This document shows, in pieces, positions 9,362-16,458 of a stretch of 16,458 nucleotides of DNA. The notes beneath the pieces were generated by a model. It saw only the letters and a program-made list of their open reading frames with translations, searched no databases and was not told where the DNA came from. The first letter of the stretch is position 1; every line of letters starts with the position of its first letter. The position numbers and the translations under genes were made by a program. The DNA comes from Spirogloea muscicola (Eukaryota > Streptophyta > Zygnematophyceae > Spirogloeales > Spirogloeaceae): assembly GCA_009602725.1 (NCBI GenBank), contig WELB01000196.1, positions 221,117 to 237,574 on the forward strand. Reading direction: 5' to 3'.

Positions 9362-10510
9362 TGCTTTGGCTTCTGAGATAGAGTATAATTGCATGTCAAT
9401 ACTGTCTAAGCTGCTCCTGATGAGGTATTCAACAGAAGACCCTAGCATGGGGGTGCCTGGAGGACTGTCTTCCTGCCTTGTTAAGCAAGCTTACTATGCA
9501 CAGCTGCGTCTGGTGCACGCTTTGTCACCGTAGCAGGTCCTCCGTGTGATACACCTTCATCAGGGTTTGTGCATACCAAGGCATGGCGAGCAGAGCCTAG
9601 CAGGTCCCACAGGTGTTGGCTTTTGCACAGAAGCCAGCTTGTTTACTTCTCTTGCATGTCACAGGTCATGTCCTGTGCAAGACGTCCTCCATATCTGTTC
9701 TGCCTAGTAGGTACAGCAGCTAATAGAGGCTGTGTTTCCTAATATGCTTCAGGATCATAGACTTGTAAGTGTCTCATGGTTAATGCTGCAGCAACTCCTG
9801 CTTTGAACACAGTGCTGTCAGGGAAGGGGGCCACAATCTGCTAAGAATCGACAGCGTCTCTTTAAGAGCCTATTGTCATACCTGCACATATGTTTGCACC
9901 TCTGGGTGCTGCGCAAGCATGATAGCTTGCACGTGAAGCTCTAAAAGGACGATGGACTACCAGTGGCAGACAAGGGCTTTCCTCTTCTGTTACACATCCA
10001 GCTGTAGAAGCAGAAGCAAGCAAGACATGGCACCAGACTTCTTCAATCATTTCCCTCGGCCAAGAAGGAATCATGTCACGGATGAAAGTCAAAGGCGGCA
10101 CATCAAGGGACTGAAACAGGTCCTGATGTAGCAAAAGGTGCAGCAGAAGGTGCAGCAATTGGTGCACCAAGGTGCACCAAGAAGGTGCAGTCACTGCTCG
10201 TGTTGATGGTGAAGCTTTTTCAGAGGTAGGAATGGTGGAGATGGCTGCCAAGCTAGGCCTGGCAAGCCAATGAATTGGGCACTTACGCACAGGTCGGCCG
10301 CATAAACGGTGGATGGTGATATCTGACTGGCAAAAAATCATGGGCTTGCTTCTCCTCCTCTACCTTGACTACTAATGCTTGCACTGCAGCGTAGGCAACA
10401 GGAAGTGGTGCACCAGCTGAGCTCGCGCAACCCTAAGAGGGCTCAGGTGGAAAAACCTCCTGGTAAAAAGGTGGTCCAAGTCTCAAGCCCGTGTTCAAGA
10501 TGGGGCCTCT
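9362..10510. other. Convergent intergenic region with the 3' ends of CWC22 and the F-box gene
   Basis: It separates the stop codons of two convergent genes and must hold both 3' UTRs. TGTAA, the pentamer used as a poly(A) signal in many chlorophytes, occurs on the plus strand at 9764-9768 and on the minus strand at 9994-9990, each about 400-520 nt past its stop. Each could arise by chance. A 159-codon minus-strand frame (9862-10341) has no recognised domain. Confidence 0.4.
10134..10190. repeat. Degenerate 11-12 bp tandem repeat
   Basis: About five imperfect units built on AAGGTGCAGCAR and GGTGCACCAA follow one another. It lies in the 3' flank of the F-box gene, and its reverse strand encodes the LLHLLLH repeats of the 159-codon frame there. 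Confidence 0.75.
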
Positions 10511-12696
10511 TCAGTTGGGCGCAGGGAATGGCCCCACAATGACGCGCACGTTCTTGAACAGCGGCTCAGCTTTGAGCGCAACCAGGCTCTGCACAAGCTG
10601 CGTCACCTCCGCAGGGCCAAGCGAGTCCAGCTCGCTGCTCACGTAGATGACGGTGATGACCTCCAGCAGCGGGCACAGTTGGACCAGCGTCCGGAGGTCG
10701 TCGGCGGTTGGCAGCGCAAACGTGAACATGACCTCCCGCAGGTTCTGGAAAAGGATGCTGCCGCCCCTGTCCAGCTTGGCGCGCAGGAAGAGGTTCGGCT
10801 GGCACCTGCCCCAGTGAACAGGCCCATATGCTGTCAGATTGCAGCGCCAGCTTGCATTTGCACATCATGTCGACCCGATGACTCCAGACCCTGGCTATTG
10901 CCCAAACCCTCACAGCAAGACCCCTAAACCCTAAGCCTCACCTCAACAATGTCGGTGTTCACCTTCCTAGCATAAGGCTTTTCATTAGTTCCACCCTCAA
11001 ATGCAGACCACCCTGGCTTCCTGGTCGCAAGTCCATGCAGCGACACGCAGAGCAAGAAGCTGCGGCTGTAGGCCAAGATTGAGAAAATGCTGACCTGACG
11101 AGATCGAGGCTCTGCAGCTGCGAGCAGTCTTGCAGGGCGAGGAGGCCGTCGGTGGTGATGTCACGCGCATCCACACGCAGCTGCCGCAGCTTGCTCCATC
11201 CGCGCCCCATGAGCCGCAAGGACTCGTCGCTTGGAACACTGGAGACGCCGATGAAGCACTGGAAGCGCGTGAGGTGGGGGCAGCTGCAGGTCAGCGCCCA
11301 CATTGCCGCGTCCGTCACATCGTGGCCGTTGAGGATGTACGCAAAGTCCTCAAGGCGGCTGCAGTGGCGGGCAGCCAGCCACAGCACCTGCAGCAGCATC
11401 GGCCAGCTCGGAGTCAGCAGCGTCGAGAGGCGGACTTCCTGCCGTGCGGTTGGGGCCTCGCCGTACACTCTGTAACACCACTAGAATGGGAGCTCTGCCT
11501 ACACCCTGAGTTGAACCCTGAAGCTGAGTCGTTAAGTTTTACGAGTGACGTCAAACTACTGCTTGCTCAGATCATCTAAACCCAAACCCTAATGGAAACC
11601 CTAAATCTGAGGAGAAACCTAAAAATGAGGCCAACCTAGTGCTGCGCTGAGCTGTGACAGAAACCCCTTGCAGACTACCGTACCGCCGTGAGGCACCCAG
11701 GCCGACAGAACGGGCTACGACCAGCCGGCAGCCTTGAATCCTGGAGTGTCTGCCAGAGCCGCCGGCCGGCCTTCTCACAGCAGCTATTGGGCAGCTCGGG
11801 GCAATGCTTGCCTTCTGTGTGATCGCCTCGCTGGAGCAATTGATGACGGTCAAGCGCTGCAGGCTGGGGCCGGCCGCCCTCAGCATGGCCTCGACGCCGT
11901 CGTCCAACTGGCCCTCCTCGGCCTCCCTGGCGTCCGGGAAGTGCTTGGCGCTGTTGATGTTGGAGAGCGTGAGGCCCTGCAGCTTGCGGCAGTGGCCGGC
12001 CACTTGCTGCAGCGCCCGGCTGGAGACGACTTTGCAGTGCTTGAGGTCCTGCGGAACATGCAACGCTTCAGAAGCGTCAGCCGCCAAAAAGGCTGCGAGG
12101 AGCCGGGAAGGGCACGCACTTTGCAACCGGAGGACGAGTCAGCTGCGGCTGGACGATGTGCGTGAGCTGCAACAGCTCACCTTGCCGTCGATCTCCACAG
12201 ACCGCCACGCCTCCTCGGAACGGCAGGCCGCGTAGAAGGCCTTGCTGACGCACATGTTGCGGCAGAGCTCGTGGATGGACAGGTTGGCGCGGGCGACGAT
12301 GGCATGCAGCAGGCCCTCGCCGAGGTCCTCAAGGCTCCTGCCGCAGGGCGTGGCGGTGTGTGCGGAGGGCTGCGGCGCCGGCCAGCTCCACTCGCGAGCA
12401 GCAGCCGCCGGCCTTGTCGTGATGCGCGGCGCGACAGCTGCTTTGGACGCAGCCTCCGCGGCCTCCATCTGCTGTGCCTTGAGCAGCGCCGCTTGCGACT
12501 CCTCGAAGATGATCGCCGACGACGTCCGGCTCAGGCTGCCGGCGGTGGGGAGGGGGATGAGCGGCTCGGCGGGCGGCCGCTTGCCGGCGGCCTCGGCCGT
12601 GCCGTGGAGCTCGGCAGAGGCCCGGTGGCGCTTCTTCGCCCGCGCGCGCTCGGGCTGCTCGCCGGCAGCCCGGGGCGAGGCGGCGGNGGGAGGCAT
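10511..12696 (-). CDS. F-box/leucine-rich-repeat protein, four exons
   Basis: Minus-strand exons: 12696-12181, 12048-11812, 11387-11095, 10805-10511. They join in frame (phases 0, 0, 2) to 446 residues ending at TGA. Residues 1-121 are Ala/Pro/Arg-rich and probably disordered. Residues 122-172 form an F-box (LEDLGEGLLHAIV, then VSKAFYAACRSEEAWRSV), which in this family binds SKP1 of an SCF ubiquitin ligase. Residues 173-446 are leucine-rich repeats of the cysteine/AMN1 style, e.g. SRALQQVAGHCRKLQGLTLS, ITTDGLLALQDCSQLQSLDL and DLRTLVQLCPLLEVITVIYV, which would choose the substrate. The target cannot be told from sequence. The start ATG is the first in its frame after the GC-rich promoter. N at 12687 makes residue 4 ambiguous (P, S, T or A). 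Intron 2 uses a GC donor. Confidence 0.85.
10884..10945. repeat. Short telomere-like tract in intron 3 of the F-box gene
   Basis: The plus strand has CAAACCCTCACAG and then CCCCTAAACCCTAAGCC (about 10921-10937), two and a half units of the plant-type CCCTAAA repeat with degenerate neighbours. It lies wholly inside the intron at 10806-11094. Confidence 0.6.
11388..11811 (-). other. GC-AG intron (intron 2 of the F-box gene)
   Basis: On the minus strand exon 2 ends ACA CAG AAG followed by GCAAGC. The acceptor is GCTGCTGCAG and exon 3 opens GTG CTG TGG. Both sides are phase 0, and the join (EAITQK then VLWLAARHCSRLE) forms a proper leucine-rich repeat. It is the longest intron in the window (424 nt). 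Confidence 0.75.
11577..11625. repeat. Telomere-like tract in intron 2 of the F-box gene
   Basis: The plus strand reads TAAACCCAAACCCTAA, then GGAAACCCTAAATC and a decayed GAAACCTAAAA. These are degenerate CCCTAAA units in the C-rich orientation, inside the 424-nt intron. Confidence 0.65.
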
Positions 12697-13310
12697 GGCG
12701 AGGCGCGGGCGAGGCGAGGTGAGCGGCGGCGATGGCGGCGCGGGGGGGAGGCCGGCGGGGCGAAGGCCTGCAGGCGGGCCGCCGGGGTTGGGGTGTTTCG
12801 GATTCTCCCGGATCTGGCGCCGCGCGGGGCGCCGCGGCGCCCGGAATCCGATCTCGCCGGGGCTGCCTCCCCGGGGGGACGCGGCCGCCTGCCCTACGCG
12901 GGCGCCCCCGGCCCTTGTCCCCCCCCGCCGGCCCCGTCGGGAGGTCCCCCGCGGCTCGTTCCCCGCCGCTGAGAGCGCCCCGCGACATGGGCCGCGCCGT
13001 TGCGCGCCGCGGATCGCCCCGCGGACCCGCCCCGCCGGATCCGATCGGGCCCAAATCCGGGCAGCCGGGCGGGATCCTTTTTACCTGCCCGGCCCCGCGC
13101 TGGCGCGCCCGGGCAGCCGCAAAAGCTTCCCCCCGGGCAGGCGCGCATCGGATTCGTATCCGATGCGCTATCGCACGTGCTCCGCCGCGGCGGCCCGTAC
13201 CCGCGCGCGTGCGCCGGCCCGGGCCCGCCGGGGCTCGCATCCGGGCCGTCCGTTGTGGCCCGGTCTCCCCCGTCCGATTCGGCCCTTAGAAGAAGCATCT
13301 TCCAGAGAGG
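12697..13310 (-). promoter_or_regulatory. GC-rich promoter region of the F-box gene
   Basis: The island is extremely GC-rich, has no TATA-like sequence, and lies directly upstream of the minus-strand ATG at 12696. ATCCGAT or its complement occurs at 12846-12852, 13039-13045, 13147-13153 and 13158-13164. A G-box CACGTG lies at 13174-13179, and CGTCCGATTC at 13271-13280 matches the CWC22 promoter exactly. The long open frames on both strands here are by-products of the GC content. Confidence 0.55.
13143..13168. promoter_or_regulatory. Perfect 11-bp inverted repeat with a 4-nt spacer
   Basis: GCGCATCGGAT (13143-13153) and its exact complement ATCCGATGCGC (13158-13168) flank TCGT. The arms contain two of the four ATCCGAT motifs of this promoter, and a G-box follows 6 nt later. 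It could be a dimeric transcription-factor site or a cruciform. Confidence 0.6.
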
Positions 13311-13365
13311 CCTCCCTTTCAATTCATGCGCCCCGCGCGCCTTCTTCCCCCAGACGGGCAATGAC

Positions 13366-13420
13366 AGAAAGAAGTTGCTCGCCCATGAAGGGTAGGGGCT
13401 GGGAAGAGAAAACGATTTCT
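13366..13420 (+). repeat. Dispersed intergenic repeat, copy A
   Basis: Has AAAGAAGTTGCTCGCCCATG, then AGGGTAGGGGCTGGG. The core GCTCGCCC lies at 13377-13384. Confidence 0.55.
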
Positions 13421-13457
13421 CTCTGAAGAGCGCGCTAAGGAGGCCATATCGCCCGGC

Positions 13458-13550
13458 CCCAAAGACAAAGAAGTGGCACTCCAAATAAGGGCAAGGGTTG
13501 TGATCAGCCAGCCCAGAAATTGAGCCGAATTGAGCTGACACGCTGTGTCC
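13458..13550 (+). repeat. Dispersed intergenic repeat, copy B
   Basis: Has AAAGACAAAGAAGTGGC, CTCCAAATAAGGGCAAGGG, TTGTGATCAGCCAGCCCAGA and AGCTGACA. Its whole length aligns with the copy at 16231-16305, including the final AGCTGACA. Confidence 0.65.
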
Positions 13551-13565
13551 AGGCAACCGCTTGTG

Positions 13566-13614
13566 CAGAAATCAAAGTGCTCGCCCAAAGCAAAGCATGG
13601 GGCTACAAATAGAA
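13566..13614 (+). repeat. Dispersed intergenic repeat, copy C (tandem with D)
   Basis: Has ATCAAAGTGCTCGCCCAAAG and then CATGGGGCTACAAATAG. The core at 13579-13586 is 48 nt before that of copy D, which suggests a tandem unit of about 50 bp. Confidence 0.6.
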
Positions 13615-13675
13615 AAGAAAGAAAGAGCTCGCCCATTGAGGATAGGGGCTGGACCAGCCAGCCCAAAATACACGT
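13615..13675 (+). repeat. Dispersed intergenic repeat, copy D
   Basis: Has AAAGAGCTCGCCCATTGAGG and then the hairpin-like GGGCTGGACCAGCCAGCCC with a following AAAATA. The core is at 13627-13634. Confidence 0.65.
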
Positions 13676-13764
13676 GGATACTGAGCAGCCATCTGCATCT
13701 CCCTCTGCACCATCTTGCACTTTGTAGTGTAGTCCTTTTTCAGCACCTCTTTCTTTGGCTTTGA

Positions 13765-13850
13765 ACATTGTCCATTCTTTTTGGGTTGGCTTTGCCAGCC
13801 CCTCTTTCCAATGGGCGAGCACCTTCTTTTCAAAATAGCGAAGCCCTTTG
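13765..13850 (-). repeat. Dispersed intergenic repeat, copy E, inverted relative to D
   Basis: On the minus strand it reads AAAAGAAGGTGCTCGCCCAT, then GGGGCTGGCAAAGCCAACCC and AAAAAG. The core complement GGGCGAGC is at 13813-13820. Copies D and E face each other across about 100-150 nt and could fold back. Confidence 0.65.
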
Positions 13851-14164
13851 TGTACCAAGACAGCAGCAAGGCCTGACGGAAGCCGGAGGCCGCAGCCAAA
13901 GCGCGGCCTGCGCGCAAGTGAACCGCTTAGCAGCTACGAAGGGGCCTGAAGATGCTATGTCCGAACGGGGGGAGCATGGACCACTCAGGAGAGGCTAGGG
14001 ACGAGAATGTGAAGCACGCAGCTACGATAAGTGGGCCACTTCCACAAGCGGTTGCTCGCCCGTCGGGGAGCCCACCGGTGCGCGCTGCTTCGCCGGCCCT
14101 GTCGGCAGGCCATGTCCTCCGCCGCCCCATCCCCCCCCAAGTACAAGCTCGCAGCACTTCCGTC

Positions 14165-14228
14165 TTGTTCTTAATCTTCGGGCTGGCTTTCTCACAACCC
14201 CCGCCCCCCTTCGGATGAGCTCACGTTT
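14165..14228 (-). repeat. Dispersed intergenic repeat, copy G, inverted
   Basis: The plus strand has GGGCTGGCTTTCTCACAACC, then CCCGCCCCCCTTCGGATGAG and CTCACGTTT. It aligns base for base, with few differences, to the reverse complement of the copy at 16231-16305 over the part CTATTCACAGCCCTTGCCCC to GGGTGAGC. Confidence 0.6.
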
Positions 14229-15634
14229 ACTTGCTCTGGCCCGAGGCGTCTGCCGCTGCGGTGCTTCCTTGCCTCCTCCTCCGCCCCCCTCCTCGGGCTC
14301 CTACCTTGCCCCAGCAGCTGGCTGCCGGACAAAGATGCGGGCCCAAGCCCACCTCGCCTCACGCCTCCACCCCGAAGGCCACATCGCAGGCTGTGGCCGG
14401 GCAGCGCCGCGGAAGCGGCCGCCATTCCCGCTGGCACAAGAATCGGCCTACGCACCTCCAGCCGCGAAAGTTGACCTAGGTGACGGAGCGCACCGTATTG
14501 GAAAGGGATGCTCTCACTTAACGCCACGAGGTGCTCTTCTACTATTGCCATGTACACTGATTCCCATTCGTGAAATCGCCTCGTCTCAGGTCGACCCTGC
14601 AGCTGACGGACGTATGGCAGGCAGCGTGAAGTGCAAGCAAGCTAGTCAGAAGGCTTGCTCGCTCAGAAGCCTTGCTTTTTGCAGAGTACAGATAGTACAA
14701 CCTTCTTGCTGCAACAACATTCTTGAGGCATGCTTGAGTTAAATTTAGTCTGCTGTTTAGGTGGCAATGGCAAGGGCATGTCCTGGCTTGAGCTGCTGAG
14801 CTAGCACTGCAGACTTTACATGTAGTCGATCGTAACACTATGGACAAGCTCGCAGATCCAATTGTGGGGCGACTGCTAGCCATCGTGGATTTCTGGTAGC
14901 TCGGCTAGTGGCAGATTGTTGGACATTGCCAGATTGTGCTGGCCCAGTCATCACCACCCTCCAATTCCATGGATGGCCTTCAAGGGTTCATGTTGGACTT
15001 TCATCCAGCCATCACAAGCCCGGCGCGTAGCTTGCTTCAGGCTCCCACCTGTACGGTCAAGACGTGCCACGCATCTGACAAACCCTGCTCGTTTGCACAA
15101 CCTCAGTCTCTATCACCAACTCGCCATGGAAATCGTGCTAGTGAGCAACGGAGAAGCTGGAATGCTCCAATTTGTCCCTTGAGCAGATGCTATTTCTCCT
15201 TGTGATCTCAAATCCTTACGAGAGAGCAGTGCTTTCTGGGGATGTCAATGTACTTGAACATGTTGGTAATTGTCCGTCTGTGGGCCTTTCTTTGAGTCAA
15301 GCTTAGGCGCTTGAGGCAAACAATCAAGAGAAGTTTTCAAGGTATCTTACATGCAGGACTGAGATATTAATTTTTAAAAGGAGGATGGGCTTCAGTATGG
15401 CAATGCGACCGTGATGGTGGTCGTTTACGTTTGCTAGGCACTTTCCGATGAGCTTCTAACAGTCCTAGTCAGGCTGCCTCACTGCTGGTGCCAATGTGCT
15501 TCGCTGATAGTCTTTGGGGCCGATCTCATGGACATGCAAAGTCAATGATGCGGCAGGCAGCATGACGAGAGGCTTCGTGCCATGCATGTAAAGCATGAGA
15601 TTGCCGGCTGGCGTTCCTCCTGGAGATGTAGTTA

Positions 15635-15690
15635 TCGAAAGGGAACACGGCGGCTGTGAATGGACCAGCCAAATTACAAAGGACAACATC
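15635..15690 (+). repeat. Dispersed intergenic repeat, copy H, shortened
   Basis: Has CGAAAGGGAACACGG, then GGCTGTGAATGGACCAGCC (15652-15670) and AAATTACAAAG. It matches the right half of the consensus and seems to lack the central GCTCGCCC part. Confidence 0.45.
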
Positions 15691-15904
15691 AGAAGAAGAA
15701 CTGAATCTTCAGATGTCCAAGAGGGGACAGTGGCTGTTTATGAAGTTCTTCCTACACCTTTCTCGTGGAAAGGGAAGCAGCTCTTTCATATGGGGCGACA
15801 GCTGCAAAGGGGAAGGCTCCTGACAAGGGCTCCTGAGCACCTACTCGTGGTAGCCACCTGTGTAAGTATGTAGCTTAGAGCTTCCTGGCCCCTTCGGACC
15901 TTGT

Positions 15905-15945
15905 CCAGACTTCATTGGGCTGGCTTTATGCACAGCGAGCAAATA
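15905..15945 (-). repeat. Dispersed intergenic repeat, partial inverted copy
   Basis: The plus strand has GACTTCATTGGGCTGGCTTT and then ATGCACAGC. This matches the reversed right half of the repeat only. Confidence 0.35.
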
Positions 15946-16230
15946 TCCGAAGCCAAGGCCAGCAGGGTGAGCTGCTTGACTTCAATGCAGCTGAGTTACT
16001 CGCTCTGGCATTCTGCATGCGCCTATCAGTCTAGCCCCAGCGTTCCCGGGCATTTGCTTTCTTTACAGTGCACTTGCAGCAGGCTGCTGCTTCAAGGTTT
16101 TGCTTCGATCACACTTGACTGTGATCATTGGGAACTTGGAAGACAGTGGCTCTTTCTGGAGGCACTTTCTCTCTTTCACCATCGCCCCCAATGGTGAGCA
16201 GCTTTTCGCTTAGCAGCAGGCGATGTACCT

Positions 16231-16305
16231 CAAGAACGAAAGTGGCTCACCCAAAAGGGGGCAAGGGCTGTGAATAGCTTAGCTCGAGGTAAGCTGACAA
16301 GGGTG
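16231..16305 (+). repeat. Dispersed intergenic repeat, copy F
   Basis: Has AACGAAAGTGGCTCACCCAA, then AAGGGGGCAAGGGCTGTGAA, TAGC and AAGCTGACAAGG. With copy B this is the fullest copy seen, about 75 bp. It lies 100-170 nt upstream of the putative gene start at the right edge. Confidence 0.65.
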
Positions 16306-16332
16306 GTAGGTAGGTGTACATCCGAGATGTGC

Positions 16333-16360
16333 TCGACTTCGTCTTTTTAGAAGGCCTTCT
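16333..16360 (+). promoter_or_regulatory. Upstream elements of the right-edge gene
   Basis: TCGACTTCGTCTTTTT (16333-16348) is an exact copy of 5447-5462 upstream of CWC22. It runs into a perfect 12-bp palindrome AGAAGGCCTTCT (16349-16360), which ends 42 nt before the first ATG. Confidence 0.4.
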
Positions 16361-16402
16361 ACAGGTTTACAGCGCCGCTGGCTCTCCTCGCCGCTTGCCG
16401 CC

Positions 16403-16458
16403 ATGGCGGCCGCATGACCGCGCCCGGCCGCCCCCGCGGCCGGCCGCCGCGCGCCGCC
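16403..16458 (+). CDS. Possible 5' end of a gene running off the right edge
   Basis: The sequence turns abruptly GC-rich, as it does at the other three gene starts. The first ATG (16403) has an ideal context (GCCGCCATGG) but stops after four codons (MAAA, then TGA). A second ATG at 16414 overlaps that stop (ATGA) and stays open to the window end (MTAPGRPRGRPPRAA). There are too few residues to identify a product. It could also be 5' UTR. Confidence 0.3.

Larger units (their letters stand above)
13311..16402. other. Gene-poor intergenic region
   Basis: I recognise no conserved protein over about 3 kb. The region holds the dispersed repeat copies listed separately. The largest ATG-initiated frame is 14215-14742 on the plus strand (175 codons, with a polyproline stretch near residues 20-25). 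Smaller frames at 15595-15873 and 15901-16197 lack family resemblance. A lineage-specific or non-coding gene cannot be excluded. Confidence 0.5.

Noticed and set aside
12242-13426. 394-codon plus-strand frame (and a 303-codon minus-strand one at 12329-13240) over the F-box gene promoter
   Set aside because: Both arise from lack of stops in GC-rich DNA. They cross the F-box exon and its promoter and have low-complexity Arg/Pro/Gly content.
1-16458. tRNA, rRNA, CRISPR arrays, insertion sequences
   Set aside because: I looked for tRNA arm consensus, rRNA-like stretches, regularly spaced direct repeats and transposase motifs, and saw none. The repeats present are short, imperfect and irregularly spaced.

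Overview
The window is a piece of nuclear DNA from a eukaryote, very probably a green alga or another member of the green plant lineage. The genes are split by short spliceosomal introns (83-424 nt). One gene is the plant-type SMP/C2 protein known in Arabidopsis as SYTF/NTMC2T3, and telomere-like runs of the plant type (CCCTAAA) occur in introns. The species cannot be named from sequence alone.

Layout from left to right. (1) 17-4864, plus strand: a complete 15-exon gene for an N-terminally membrane-anchored SMP domain protein with three C2-like domains and a C-terminal coiled coil, 831 residues by my splicing. (2) 4865-6228: its 3' flank, then the extremely GC-rich 5' region of the next gene. 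(3) 6229-9361, plus strand: the splicing factor CWC22 (MIF4G plus MA3 domains). Its first codons are unresolved, and one exon junction does not fit GT-AG splicing. (4) 9362-10510: a convergent intergenic stretch holding both 3' ends. (5) 10511-12696, minus strand: a complete four-exon F-box/leucine-rich-repeat protein, 446 residues. (6) 12697-16402: 3.7 kb with no recognisable gene. It holds a GC-rich promoter with a repeated ATCCGAT motif and a perfect palindrome, then a zone full of copies of an unnamed ~50-70 bp repeat. (7) 16403 to the end: the probable start of another GC-rich plus-strand gene.

The three recognised genes are unrelated housekeeping functions: lipid transfer or tethering at membrane contacts, pre-mRNA splicing and EJC loading, and ubiquitin-ligase substrate recognition. 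They are not a pathway or operon. The most interesting unexplained structure is the intergenic repeat family, with about ten copies in both orientations, all outside genes. Next are the unusual intron properties (20 of 23 introns in phase 0, two GC-AG introns, one apparent GT-TG junction) and the CGGAT-rich promoter with its palindrome. I see no clear evidence of a wholly new multi-gene system.
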